35,695 nt of DNA from Treponema sp. (GTDB taxonomy: Bacteria; Spirochaetota; Spirochaetia; Treponematales; Treponemataceae): assembly GCA_017470605.1 (NCBI GenBank), contig JAFUYH010000003.1, positions 1-35,695 of the forward strand, in the 5' to 3' direction. Position numbers and translations under genes: made by a program. Under the pieces are notes generated by a model that searched no databases, had not been told where the DNA came from, and saw only the letters and a list, made by a program, of their open reading frames with translations. Positions 1-7,757 of the stretch are shown here, piece by piece. Positions within the stretch are counted from its first letter, which is position 1; each line of letters starts with the position of its first letter.

Positions 1-1
1 A

Positions 2-196
2 AAGGCTGGTTTTGGTTTTGCCTTTGTACCTGAATATCTTGCCCTTCCGGACAAAGAGCTGATTTTTTTCCCTTTTAAGGAAACTCATCACGCGCCTTTC
101 GGCATCTACTACAGAAAGGAATCTCTGGAAGCCAAGGATTCAGCGGTAAGCCATTTTTTGCAGGCGGCGTGGGAGATTTATGAACTCGGAGGTTAA
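2..196 (+). CDS. LysR-family transcriptional regulator, C-terminal fragment
   Basis: The window opens inside this gene; 64 codons and a TAA stop are visible. The fragment begins AGFGFAFVPEYLALP, the glycine-rich segment followed by a 'PEYL' turn typical of the end of the LysR effector-binding domain (subdomain I/II). It ends HFLQAAWEIYELGG, matching the usual C-terminal helix. Assignment rests on this short segment alone; the DNA-binding HTH lies outside the window, so neither target nor inducer can be inferred. It converges on the leftward NifX-like gene, with about 80 bases between them in which I see no clear terminator. Confidence 0.6.
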   Translation, partial: KAGFGFAFVPEYLALPDKELIFFPFKETHHAPFGIYYRKESLEAKDSAVSHFLQAAWEIYELGG

Positions 197-278
197 AAAA
201 TAGCAGTTTTATTATTCTACTTGAAATATCAACCCACAAAAGAAGCTGCGCAGGATAAAGTTTGCGATGTATTTCTTG

Positions 279-629
279 TTATTCTGTCCTGTGGTGATTG
301 CACTTAGCCTCAAAGTTTGGTTTGAGTTCTCCCTTTGCAAAAAGCTCTGCTGCTTCGTCGGCTCTTCCAGTGATTCCAGGCATTTCTTTTAAGCCGCTGG
401 CAGCAATGGCCTCAATGGCACCCTGTCCGCGGTTTCCGAGAATCAGAGTTTCAACTCCAAGGCTCTTCAAATATGGTGGAATGGCGTGATGGCTGTTTCC
501 ACCGTTGTCAATCACTTCTGAAGAAAGAATTTTGCCGGCTTCAATCTGATAAATCTTAAAATACTGAGTTTTTCCAAAATGCTGGAATACATTTCCGCTT
601 TCTTTTTCGTAAGTTACTGCAATTTTCAT
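279..629 (-). CDS. NifX/NifB-type dinitrogenase iron-molybdenum cofactor-binding family protein
   Basis: 116 residues, the normal size for stand-alone members of the NifX/NafY/MTH1175 family. It starts MKIAVTYEKESGNVFQHFGK, the family pattern in which the first strand is followed by 'F.HFGK'. The middle holds GVETLILGNRGQGAIEAIAASG, with the conserved glycine-rich stretch, and the tail carries Cys-Asn-His-His. Isolated members bind Fe-S or Fe-Mo clusters or have unknown roles; no nitrogenase gene is seen, so a nitrogen-fixation role is not implied. The start is supported by AAGGAG seven bases upstream. It lies 11 bases after the Nim-like gene and is probably co-transcribed with it. Confidence 0.8.
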   Translation of the reverse strand: MKIAVTYEKESGNVFQHFGKTQYFKIYQIEAGKILSSEVIDNGGNSHHAIPPYLKSLGVETLILGNRGQGAIEAIAASGLKEMPGITGRADEAAELFAKGELKPNFEAKCNHHRTE

Positions 630-640
630 TTCTATGCTCC

Positions 641-1117
641 TTATGATTCGTTCACCAGCTTGCCTGTTATATGCTCAATTTCAAGTTCAAGGCACTGAAC
701 GCGGGGCAGGGCGCTTTTAAGTTCCTTTTCAAGATACTCCCGGTCGTCTGTAAATTTCTGGGTAAGTTTTGTACAGATTTTGCGGGCCAGTTCTTCATCG
801 GTCACAAGGCGGATTTTTCCAAAGACGATTACACTTTTGATGTTCAAAGCCCAGTCCCCTTCCTTGCGGTAGCCTGAATCATAAACGCAGAAACTTGCCT
901 TGTCGTAATTTTTTATGGCATCAATTTTGTGGCCTTCTTTTGCGCCGTGAAAATAAATCTTATTGTCTTCTTCGCTGTAAAAGTGGGAAAGGGGAAGTCC
1001 GTAAGGATATCCGTCATCACCAAGGAGCGACAAAACTCCCCGCTTTTCATTCTTCAGAATCTCTTTACATTCGCTATCTGCAATCTGCTGCTTGAATCTT
1101 CTCATTGGTCTGAACAT
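641..1117 (-). CDS. Pyridoxamine 5'-phosphate oxidase-like flavin protein (Nim/nitroreductase-type split barrel)
   Basis: 158 residues, matching the FMN-binding split-barrel family that includes NimA-type nitroimidazole resistance proteins. The N-terminus (MFRPMRRFKQQIADSECKEI) and the segment RGVLSLLGDDGYPYGLPLSH are characteristic, followed by IYFHGAKEGHKIDAI, the usual 'FHGA..GHK' cofactor-side motif. Such proteins are cytosolic and bind flavin; some reduce nitro compounds, but most are uncharacterised, so drug resistance should not be assumed. An AGGAG sits 6 bases before the ATG. The 51-base gap from the upstream transporter gene contains a GGCC-rich hairpin; the gene may be translated from the transporter transcript. 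Confidence 0.8.
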   Translation of the reverse strand: MFRPMRRFKQQIADSECKEILKNEKRGVLSLLGDDGYPYGLPLSHFYSEEDNKIYFHGAKEGHKIDAIKNYDKASFCVYDSGYRKEGDWALNIKSVIVFGKIRLVTDEELARKICTKLTQKFTDDREYLEKELKSALPRVQCLELEIEHITGKLVNES

Positions 1118-1121
1118 ATAA

Positions 1122-1150
1122 TCTCCTGTGAAAGGCCTCTGGCGGCCAAA
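1122..1150 (-). repeat. GC-rich GGCCGCCAGAGGCC hairpin before the Nim-like gene
   Basis: Read on the minus strand this short stretch contains GGCC-gccaga-GGCC followed by TTTCACAGGAG, placing a small stem immediately before the ribosome binding site. Very similar sequences occur at 17845-17870 and 17923-17952, the latter also directly before a Shine-Dalgarno sequence. The surrounding DNA is AT-rich, so the block stands out in composition. It may be a dispersed palindromic repeat or a translational control hairpin. Confidence 0.5.
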
Positions 1151-1168
1151 AAATGAAATTAAATCAAA

Positions 1169-1597
1169 TTATTTTCTATTAATAAAATACAATCCCACAA
1201 GGCAGATGGCAACTCCCAGAACCTTGCTCCAGCTGATTGCCTCGTGATAGCCGATAAGTCCGACAAAAATCAGAATGACTGCCAGAGCCGCATTGGAAAC
1301 TGTTGCCAGGGTGCTCACCTGCCAGCCGGCCTTGTAGGCAAAGATAAAGCCCACTTCAAGCCCGGTAATCACGATTCCAAGAACAATCGTTGCCCAGTTG
1401 GTGTGGGAAAACTCTTTGAATATGTTCCCGCCTCTTGTGGTGACAAAGAAAGCGACTGCCGAAAAAAGCGTTGCCACAGCATAAGTGATTGTCATGCTGG
1501 CATAAGTGTTCATCTGCGGCGGGATTCCCTTTGCGCAAATCTGATAAAGTGTGTTTGCAAAAACAATGATTAAAAGCGGCCAGATGTAATTGAACAT
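1169..1597 (-). CDS. Small four-helix EamA/SMR-like membrane transporter
   Basis: 142 residues from the start chosen here, essentially all membrane: four predicted helices beginning FNYIWPLLIIVFANTLYQ and ending SWSKVLGVAICLVGLYFINR. This is the size and pattern of one half of an EamA/DMT carrier, close to the EmrE-type small multidrug resistance fold, working as a dimer in the inner membrane. The substrate cannot be read from sequence. An in-frame ATG exists 15 codons upstream (position 1642), but AAGGAG lies 7 bases before the ATG at 1597 and the hydrophobic helix begins there, so 1597 is preferred. The gene has a long GC-rich leader and its own promoter at 1722-1750. Confidence 0.8.
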   Translation of the reverse strand: MFNYIWPLLIIVFANTLYQICAKGIPPQMNTYASMTITYAVATLFSAVAFFVTTRGGNIFKEFSHTNWATIVLGIVITGLEVGFIFAYKAGWQVSTLATVSNAALAVILIFVGLIGYHEAISWSKVLGVAICLVGLYFINRK

Positions 1598-1715
1598 GGA
1601 CGACTCCTTAGAGAAAGATTGCCCATCTTCACGCCAATACATTGACCGACCTACTGATGTGGCTGAATGTTATAGGGACTCGGAAATCCCGGCACATTCC
1701 TACCCGGTGGCAGAC
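1598..1715 (-). promoter_or_regulatory. Long structured 5' leader of the EamA/SMR-like gene (candidate riboswitch or attenuator)
   Basis: Between the predicted start of transcription near 1715 and the ATG at 1597 lie about 118 bases, clearly more GC-rich than the flanks. On the minus strand an outer stem pairs GAATGT (1694-1699) with ACATTC (1665-1670). Inside it is a GGGA/TCCC stem (1687-1690 with 1675-1678). A further GCCA/TGGC pairing (1660-1663 with 1633-1636) is possible. The 5' GCTCC could also pair with the GGAGT of the ribosome binding site. I do not recognise a known riboswitch consensus. Small drug/metabolite exporters are often riboswitch-controlled, so the idea is reasonable but unproven. 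Confidence 0.45.
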
Positions 1716-1721
1716 GGAGCT

Positions 1722-1750
1722 ATTATATCAAAAAATGAATTTGTTGTCAG
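1722..1750 (-). promoter_or_regulatory. Sigma70-type promoter for the EamA/SMR-like gene
   Basis: On the minus strand CTGACA (1750-1745) and TATAAT (1727-1722) are separated by exactly 17 bases, a near-consensus promoter. Transcription would start near 1715, giving the long leader described above. It stands back to back with the rightward cyclase promoter at 1752-1780, so the two are likely to interfere or share regulators. Confidence 0.7.
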
Positions 1751-1751
1751 T

Positions 1752-1780
1752 TTGCTTTTTACAATGTATAGAATTATAAT
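1752..1780 (+). promoter_or_regulatory. Sigma70-type promoter for the adenylate cyclase gene
   Basis: TTGCTT (1752-1757), 17 bases, TATAAT (1775-1780). The predicted transcript begins near 1787 and includes the AGAGG ribosome binding site at about 1800-1804 before the ATG at 1814. Confidence 0.65.
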
Positions 1781-1813
1781 GAATAAAGAAATTTTTTCAG
1801 AGGAAATTGATTA

Positions 1814-3928
1814 ATGACTGACTATACACGAATTATCAGTATAACAGCACTTATTTTTCTTTCTTTTTTTTGCTTTCAGGTTGGCATCTTTTTGTTTTCA
1901 GGGCATAAGATTAAGTATAACGGCAGGCGGACTCTTATTATTGTTGAATTTTTAACAGGTTTCCTGCTGCTTTCTGACGCCCTCGCTTATATTTTCAGAG
2001 GAAATTCCAGCAATCTTGGCTATTACATGGTGCGTTTCAGCAATCTCTTTGTTTTTATATGCAATTTTGCTCTGCCTTTTTTCCTTTGCTTCTATATATG
2101 TGAATTCATAAAGCAGTCCCGGCTGTCTTTTTCTCTTATTTTAAAGATGAAATCTTCTGTAAAAGACGGAATTCCTCATCTGCTTTTTGTAGTCCTTTTT
2201 TTCTGCTGTTTAGGCATTGTGCTTACAGTTATAAGTCAGTTTACGAATTTATTTTATTTTTTTGACGAAGATAATCTTTACCACAGAAGCCCCCTTTATC
2301 CTTTAAGCGTTGCCATGGGCTTTTTACCCGGACTCATTTCTTTTACAATGCTCTTACAGAACAGAAAAAAGCTTCCTGAAAATGTTTTTGTTACCCTGCT
2401 GCTTTATTTTATTTTTCCTCTAATCGGGGTCGTGATGATTCTTTTTTTCTATGGCTTTCCATGGATAAACATTTCTCTTGGCCTTGGTGCCCTGCATCTT
2501 TTCTATTCTTCCATAAAACTGATGGAAATTGAATTTTATTCAGGGGAAAGAGCGTCTTCTATTTTGACTCCGGTTTATAAAATAATGGATTCTGAAACAG
2601 AAAATCGCAGGATAGTAGAAAGAAGTCATTTCTGGCAGACCCTTTCTGTAAGTCTGGGTGGAATCCTTTTGGTTCTTGTGATTGTTTCCCTTACGGGGCT
2701 TACTCTTCCGGAAAAAACTCTGATAATTGAAGAAGCCTATACCCAGAACGAACCTGATAAATCAGTTTGCGTAACATTTTCCAGAAATGCAGAAAAACAC
2801 TGGATTGACGGCGAAGACCCGGACAGAACCGGTGCCCAGTACGACGGCGTGATTTTTAATAATATGTCTTCTACAATCATCACAGACTGGTCTTTTTCTA
2901 TTTATGTTCCAGATGGCTGTTCTGTGGATCCTGGCCCATGGAACGGCACTTTTATGCTTTCAGACGGAAAACTGAATGTCAGAAAGCCTCATGAAGGTGA
3001 TAAGGAAAACATTCATGGAGAAGATTTCTATAAAATCAGTCCTCTAAAAACTCTGGGATTCGGCTGCATTATGTATGCTCCTCACGACTATCAGCCGCTT
3101 GACCAAAAAATCGTCTTTACCTATTCAAGTACTTTAAAGCCTCTTACAAATCTGATTTTTAAAATTTTCCTTGCCATTCTTTTTGTTTTATTTATCATTT
3201 CTACAACCATTATGCTTTTTGAAGGCAAACTTATCCGTGTAGAAGAAGAAAACCGAAAACTTGAAAGTACCGTAAAGGAAAGGACAAAGGAACTGGAAAC
3301 AGAAAAGAACCGCTCAGAAAGTCTTCTTCTGAATATTCTGCCAAAAGAGATTGCAGAAGAACTTACTGCTCACCCGAACAGTACTATAGCTAAGGAATAT
3401 CCGAATGTTACGGTTCTTTTTACCGATATTGAGGGCTTTACCAAGATAAGCGGCGGACTTAAGGCAGAAGAAGTTGTTACCATGCTGAATAAAATGTTTT
3501 CTATGTTTGATGAAAGGGCTCAGCGGGAAGGTATTGAAAAAATCAAGACGATTGGAGATTCTTACATGGCGGCCGCAGGTCTTACAGAAGAAGGTAATAA
3601 TGACGGTGCCGGCAAAATGATTACTTTTGCCCGGGGGCTTCTGGAAGATGTCCGCCTCTTTAATGAAAGTTCTCCTGTAAAACTGCAGATTCGTCTCGGA
3701 ATAAATTCAGGCCCCCTTGTTGCGGGAGTAATCGGAAAGACAAAGTTCATTTACGACATCTGGGGCGACACTGTAAATGTTGCAAGCCGAATGGAAAGTA
3801 CCGGACTTCCTATGAGGATTCATGTAACAGAAAATACCAGAGTCCAGACTTCAGACCTTTACCAGTACAGTGAAAATACTGAAATTGACGTAAAAGGAAA
3901 GGGCATGATGAAGACTTACTTCTTATAG
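1814..3928 (+). CDS. Membrane class III adenylate cyclase with 7TM N-terminus and CBM2-like extracytoplasmic module
   Basis: 704 residues. Roughly the first 240 form about seven hydrophobic helices. A helix near 275-300 leads to an extracytoplasmic segment (about 300-435), then another helix (about 440-465) and a coiled signalling helix ending LLNILPKEIAEEL. The catalytic domain (about 525-704) is complete: metal-binding D538 (FTDIEGFT) and D582 (TIGDSYM), adenine-selecting K578 and D648 (YDIWGD), and transition-state N655 and R659 (NVASR). This predicts cAMP rather than cGMP synthesis from ATP on the cytosolic face. The extracytoplasmic part has the order 'YDGVIFNN...ITDWSFSIYVPDG...WNG...LGFG', resembling CBM2-like carbohydrate-binding modules. 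The nuclease and GH3 genes follow at 11 and 30 bases and probably share the transcript. Confidence 0.85.
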   Translation: MTDYTRIISITALIFLSFFCFQVGIFLFSGHKIKYNGRRTLIIVEFLTGFLLLSDALAYIFRGNSSNLGYYMVRFSNLFVFICNFALPFFLCFYICEFIKQSRLSFSLILKMKSSVKDGIPHLLFVVLFFCCLGIVLTVISQFTNLFYFFDEDNLYHRSPLYPLSVAMGFLPGLISFTMLLQNRKKLPENVFVTLLLYFIFPLIGVVMILFFYGFPWINISLGLGALHLFYSSIKLMEIEFYSGERASSILTPVYKIMDSETENRRIVERSHFWQTLSVSLGGILLVLVIVSLTGLTLPEKTLIIEEAYTQNEPDKSVCVTFSRNAEKHWIDGEDPDRTGAQYDGVIFNNMSSTIITDWSFSIYVPDGCSVDPGPWNGTFMLSDGKLNVRKPHEGDKENIHGEDFYKISPLKTLGFGCIMYAPHDYQPLDQKIVFTYSSTLKPLTNLIFKIFLAILFVLFIISTTIMLFEGKLIRVEEENRKLESTVKERTKELETEKNRSESLLLNILPKEIAEELTAHPNSTIAKEYPNVTVLFTDIEGFTKISGGLKAEEVVTMLNKMFSMFDERAQREGIEKIKTIGDSYMAAAGLTEEGNNDGAGKMITFARGLLEDVRLFNESSPVKLQIRLGINSGPLVAGVIGKTKFIYDIWGDTVNVASRMESTGLPMRIHVTENTRVQTSDLYQYSENTEIDVKGKGMMKTYFL

Positions 3929-3939
3929 GAAAAGCGGGC

Positions 3940-4869
3940 TTGAAAAATAAAAATAAATATCGAATCTGTCTTTTATCCTGCTTTTTATTAAATCTTTTTT
4001 ATCCTCTTTCTGCCCTTAATCCGGAACTGGACTTAAATCATCCTGAAAATTCTCCGCTTTTTTGGGGGAATCCTTCTGACGCCCTTTCTGATTTTGAAAA
4101 TGACGGTGCGGAAGAAAACTTTTTGATGGAAAAGGCTCAGTTTACGCTCAGTTATAACAACAGGACTCATAATCCTAACTGGGTGGCCTGGCATCTTTCT
4201 GCAGAAGATTTGGGAGAGGCCGACAGGGCAAATAACTTCCGCCCGGATACTTCCCTGCCCAAAGACTGGTATGCGGTGCGTAAAGCTGATTATAAATTTA
4301 CGGCTTATGGTTTTGACAGGGGGCACCTTTGTCCTTCTGCTGACCGTACTGCCACAGCGGAAGCAAACAGCGAAACTTTTTTGATGACTAATATGGTTCC
4401 TCAGTCGCCGGATAATAACCGCATTGTCTGGGTGGCACTGGAAAAGTTTGAACGCGAGCAGGTGCTTGCCGGGAAGGAAGCCTATATTTTTGCGGGGCCT
4501 GCAGGGCGGGGCGGCAGCGGAGACCGCGGATATTTTGAGTCCATTCCAATCGCGGAGCCTGGCGGGGAAACTGGCGGGGAAACTGGCGGGGAAACAGGCA
4601 CTATGGAAATAACGGTTCCTTCCCACACATGGAAAATCATTCTTTTTCTACCCCAGGGCGAAGATGATTTTGAACGGGTTTTAAGTCAGAATCAGGCTCA
4701 GCTTCTTGCGGTAAATGTTCCCAATATAAAAGGCTGCGCAAAAGAGGGCAGCTGGCAGCAGTATGTCTGCAGTGTTAATTATATAGAAGAAATTACCGGT
4801 TACGATTTTTTTGAACTTTTAGATGATGAAATTGAAGAAGAAATTGAAAGCCTCTTGTGGACATGGTAG
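3940..4869 (+). CDS. Secreted DNA/RNA non-specific endonuclease (beta-beta-alpha metal type)
   Basis: 309 residues with a TTG start, 11 bases after the cyclase stop and preceded by AGGA. An N-terminal signal peptide (YRICLLSCFLLNLFYPLSA) predicts export. The catalytic signature DRGH is at residues 126-129 (general-base His129), continuing DRGHLCPSADR. It is followed by TNMVPQSPDNNR (151-161), whose Asn residues match the Mg2+-ligand asparagine of Serratia-type nucleases. Family members cut DNA and RNA without sequence preference, for nutrient scavenging or escape from DNA nets. An in-frame triplication (GGET three times, residues 208-219) lies on a loop between the core and the C-terminal strands. 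The tail is acidic. Confidence 0.85.
   Translation: MKNKNKYRICLLSCFLLNLFYPLSALNPELDLNHPENSPLFWGNPSDALSDFENDGAEENFLMEKAQFTLSYNNRTHNPNWVAWHLSAEDLGEADRANNFRPDTSLPKDWYAVRKADYKFTAYGFDRGHLCPSADRTATAEANSETFLMTNMVPQSPDNNRIVWVALEKFEREQVLAGKEAYIFAGPAGRGGSGDRGYFESIPIAEPGGETGGETGGETGTMEITVPSHTWKIILFLPQGEDDFERVLSQNQAQLLAVNVPNIKGCAKEGSWQQYVCSVNYIEEITGYDFFELLDDEIEEEIESLLWTW
4561..4596 (+). repeat. Three tandem 12-bp units inside the endonuclease gene
   Basis: GGCGGGGAAACT is present three times (4561-4572, 4573-4584, 4585-4596), the last copy ending CA. Each unit encodes Gly-Gly-Glu-Thr, so gain or loss of a unit would not break the frame. Confidence 0.9.
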
Positions 4870-4899
4870 AATAAAAGAATTATTAATATAGGAATGAAT

Positions 4900-7191
4900 A
4901 TGAACTCTAAAATTAAAGATTTACTCTCAAAACTTACACTGGAAGAAAAAGCAGGCCTCTGCTCCGGTAAAGATTTCTGGCGCACAAAGAGCGTAGAAAG
5001 ACTTGGAATCCCTTCCGTAATGGTCAGTGACGGCCCTAGTGGGCTGAGGACTCAGAATGAAAACGGTGTAGATGAAAACGATTCCCGCACTGCTGTAAGT
5101 TTCCCATCCGGCTGTGCAACTGCTTCATCATTTGACCGCTCCCTCCTGCAGCAGCTGGGAGAAATTCTTGGTGAAGAAGCAAATGATTTCGGCGTTTCCA
5201 CAGTTCTTGGCCCTGCAATCAACATTAAGCGTTCACCACTATGCGGCCGTAACTTTGAATATTTTTCTGAAGACCCTTATGTTTCTGGCGAACTTGGTTC
5301 AGCCTATATAAAAGGCGTTCAGTCTAAAAATGTGGGCACTTCGTTAAAGCATTTTGCCGCCAACAATCAGGAAACAAACCGCTTTTCTGTAAGTGAAGAA
5401 GTAGACGAACGCACTTTGCGCGAAATTTATCTTGCAGGCTTTGAAAACTGCGTAAAGAATGCCGCTCCAACAACAATCATGTGTTCCTACAATGCAATCA
5501 ACGGCGAACTTTCCAGCCAGAACAAATGGCTTTTAAAAGATGTCCTCCGCGACCAGTGGGGCTATAAAGGCATGGTCGTTTCAGACTGGGGTGCTGTTTA
5601 CAATCGTGTAAAGGGAATTAAGGCCGATTTAAGCCTTGAAATGCCTTACAGCGGCGGCCACACAGATAATGATATTGTGCAGGCTGTAAAGTCTGGCGAA
5701 CTTTCCATGGAAGAACTTGATGAAGCCGTTTCTCATGTTCTTGAAATGGTTTTGAATTATACTGAGCACAGGCAGGGCGGCACTTTTGATATGGAAAAAG
5801 ACCACGCCGCTTCGGGAAAAATGGCAGAAGAATCCTGCGTACTTCTTAAAAATGAAAAACTTTCTGACGGCAAAGCCTTACTTCCAATTTCCGCTGCCGC
5901 AGAAAAGGTTCTCTTTGTAGGTTGTTTTGCAGAAAATCCCCGCTATGGTGGCGGCGGAAGCTCAAAAATCAAATGCTATAAAATGACCAGTGCCCTGGAC
6001 TCTGCCCGCGAACAGAATCTGAATGTAAAATACGTAAAGGGCTATAACGAAGACTTTGTAACTACAAACGACGCCCTGACTCAAGAAGCTCTGGACGCTG
6101 CCCGAGAGGCAGACTCCGTTGTTGTTTTTGCAGGTCTCCCGGAATCTTTTGAATCTGAAGGTGCTGACCGCACAAATCTTGATATGCCTCAGGTTCAGAA
6201 CGAGCTTATAGAAAAATTGGCTGCCGTAAACCCCCGCATTGCCGTACTTTTGCATAACGGTTCTCCTGTTGCAATGCCTTGGGCAGATAAGGTGGCTGCA
6301 ATTCTTGAATGTTATCTTGGCGGAGAAAATATCGGTTCAGCCCAGATAAATCTTCTTTTTGGAAAGGCAAATCCATGCGGAAAACTTGCCGAAACATTCC
6401 CTCTGCGCCTTGAAGACACTCCTTGCTATATGTACTACCCAGGAAACGGCCGCACCTGTGTCTATGCAGAAGGCATTTTTGTAGGCTACCGCTGGTACGA
6501 CAGCCGCAAAATGCCTGTTCTTTTCCCATTTGGTCACGGCTTAAGTTACACAAGTTTTGAATATTCAGACCTCAAAGTGTCTTCCTTAAAATTCAAAGAT
6601 TCAGAAGAAGTAGAGGTCAGCCTTACAGTAAAAAATACAGGCAAGATGGACGGAAAAGAAATTGTTCAGCTTTATGTCAGCGATAAAACTGGTGTAGAAA
6701 TCCGCCCTGAAAAAGAATTAAAAGGATTTGAAAAAGTATTCCTGCGTGCCGGCGAATCAAAAAACGTCACCTTTAAGCTTAATCAGCGCTCTTTTGCCTA
6801 CTGGAACACAGATACTGACGAATGGTATGCGCCATCTGGAACTTATGAAATAAAAATTGCCGCTTCCAGCCGCGATATCCGCCTTAGTGCACAAGTAGAC
6901 CTTACATCAACCGGCAAAAAAGCCTTTACAATCACCCCTCAGACAACATTGGGAGATATGCTGCGCAATCGCGAAATGGCAAAACTTATTGATGCTGATT
7001 TTAAAAAAGCCTGCAAGTTCATGGACGAAATGACAGACGAAGAGTTTGAAAAGAAATTCCCATTCCCAAAAGTAGCCATGAAAGGAATGATTTTAAGCAA
7101 CCCCTTCCGCTCCAACCGTGGCCGCGACGGCAAAACCATGGAAGACATCCTGAAGCAGGTTGCTGATTACAACAAGGCTCTGGATAAGTAA
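4900..7191 (+). CDS. Glycoside hydrolase family 3 beta-glycosidase
   Basis: 763 residues from the start chosen here. The ATG at 4894 is only one base from the AGGA, while the ATG at 4900 has normal spacing, so 4900 is preferred. Domain order is the GH3 barrel (about 1-300), the alpha/beta sandwich (about 310-530) and a fibronectin-III-like domain (about 555-660). The nucleophile is D229 in VVSDWGAV; the likely acid/base is E420 within ESEGADR. It lacks a signal peptide, so it should hydrolyse imported oligosaccharides in the cytosol, probably beta-glucosides or related sugars; the exact substrate is not readable. An extra helical tail of about 85 residues follows the FnIII domain. It is the last gene before a strong terminator. 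Confidence 0.9.
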   Translation: MNSKIKDLLSKLTLEEKAGLCSGKDFWRTKSVERLGIPSVMVSDGPSGLRTQNENGVDENDSRTAVSFPSGCATASSFDRSLLQQLGEILGEEANDFGVSTVLGPAINIKRSPLCGRNFEYFSEDPYVSGELGSAYIKGVQSKNVGTSLKHFAANNQETNRFSVSEEVDERTLREIYLAGFENCVKNAAPTTIMCSYNAINGELSSQNKWLLKDVLRDQWGYKGMVVSDWGAVYNRVKGIKADLSLEMPYSGGHTDNDIVQAVKSGELSMEELDEAVSHVLEMVLNYTEHRQGGTFDMEKDHAASGKMAEESCVLLKNEKLSDGKALLPISAAAEKVLFVGCFAENPRYGGGGSSKIKCYKMTSALDSAREQNLNVKYVKGYNEDFVTTNDALTQEALDAAREADSVVVFAGLPESFESEGADRTNLDMPQVQNELIEKLAAVNPRIAVLLHNGSPVAMPWADKVAAILECYLGGENIGSAQINLLFGKANPCGKLAETFPLRLEDTPCYMYYPGNGRTCVYAEGIFVGYRWYDSRKMPVLFPFGHGLSYTSFEYSDLKVSSLKFKDSEEVEVSLTVKNTGKMDGKEIVQLYVSDKTGVEIRPEKELKGFEKVFLRAGESKNVTFKLNQRSFAYWNTDTDEWYAPSGTYEIKIAASSRDIRLSAQVDLTSTGKKAFTITPQTTLGDMLRNREMAKLIDADFKKACKFMDEMTDEEFEKKFPFPKVAMKGMILSNPFRSNRGRDGKTMEDILKQVADYNKALDK

Positions 7192-7218
7192 GCCTTCATA
7201 AAATTAACCATATAAAAC

Positions 7219-7249
7219 AAAGCCCCGCTGCATTCACAGCGGGGCTTTT
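7219..7249 (+). terminator. Bidirectional rho-independent terminator
   Basis: AGCCCCGCTG (7221-7230) pairs perfectly with CAGCGGGGCT (7237-7246) around a 6-base loop, flanked by A and T runs on both sides. It can end both the rightward GH3 transcript and the leftward flagellar chaperone transcript. Confidence 0.92.
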
Positions 7250-7267
7250 CATATATAGCGGGAAGTG

Positions 7268-7753
7268 TTAGACATCAACCTGAACCATGGTTGCAACGCG
7301 CTGCTGCTGGGCGGAGGCGTAAACGCTTCTGTTGTTTTTGTATGGATTCTTGAAGTTTGACATCTGGTTTTTCAGCTGGTCAATGTGAATCTTAAGAAGA
7401 TCCCGGTTGATTTCGTTCTGGCGCAGAACCTTCATCTGAAGGTCAGACAGATCATCCTGAATCTTCTTGATTTCTGCATCTTCCTGTGCAGCATCTGCAC
7501 TAGAATTTGCATTATAGAGTTTTTTCATAGGAACAATAACTTTCTGCAGACTTGAAAGGTTGCGGACAATCTGCTGTTCAAGTTCTGTATGTGCCAGAAG
7601 ATTATCCGGGTTTTCTGCAGTAATGGAATCCTGCTGTTTTTCCAGAACTGTCAGATATTCCTGGAATTTGCCCCTCTGCTGTTCAAGCAAAGCCTTAAAG
7701 CGGTGGATTATTGCTACTCTTTCTTCCAATTCTTCCTGCGAGATTGCTGCCAT
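7268..7753 (-). CDS. FlgN-like flagellar export chaperone
   Basis: 161 residues, almost entirely helical and coiled-coil: MAAISQEELEERVAIIHRFK at the front and heptad-rich segments through the middle, with a low-complexity Gln/Asn-containing tail. Size, composition and position directly behind fliS match FlgN-type chaperones that hold hook-associated proteins (FlgK, FlgL) before export through the flagellar type III apparatus. Sequence similarity in this family is low, so the call leans on context. It starts 4 bases after the fliS stop, with GAGGGG as ribosome binding site inside the end of fliS, so the two genes are translationally linked. Confidence 0.65.
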   Translation of the reverse strand: MAAISQEELEERVAIIHRFKALLEQQRGKFQEYLTVLEKQQDSITAENPDNLLAHTELEQQIVRNLSSLQKVIVPMKKLYNANSSADAAQEDAEIKKIQDDLSDLQMKVLRQNEINRDLLKIHIDQLKNQMSNFKNPYKNNRSVYASAQQQRVATMVQVDV

Positions 7754-7757
7754 CGTT

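Noticed and set aside
279..629. Evidence of nitrogen fixation from the NifX-like gene
   Set aside because: Stand-alone members of this family occur widely in bacteria without nitrogenase, and no nif gene is present.
1590..1814. 74-codon rightward reading frame overlapping the transporter leader
   Set aside because: It has no ribosome binding site, overlaps both divergent promoters, and its translation shows no protein-like pattern.
4033..4626. 197-codon leftward frame inside the nuclease gene
   Set aside because: It lies opposite a well-supported gene, is Arg/Pro-rich with no recognisable motif, and fits a shadow frame.
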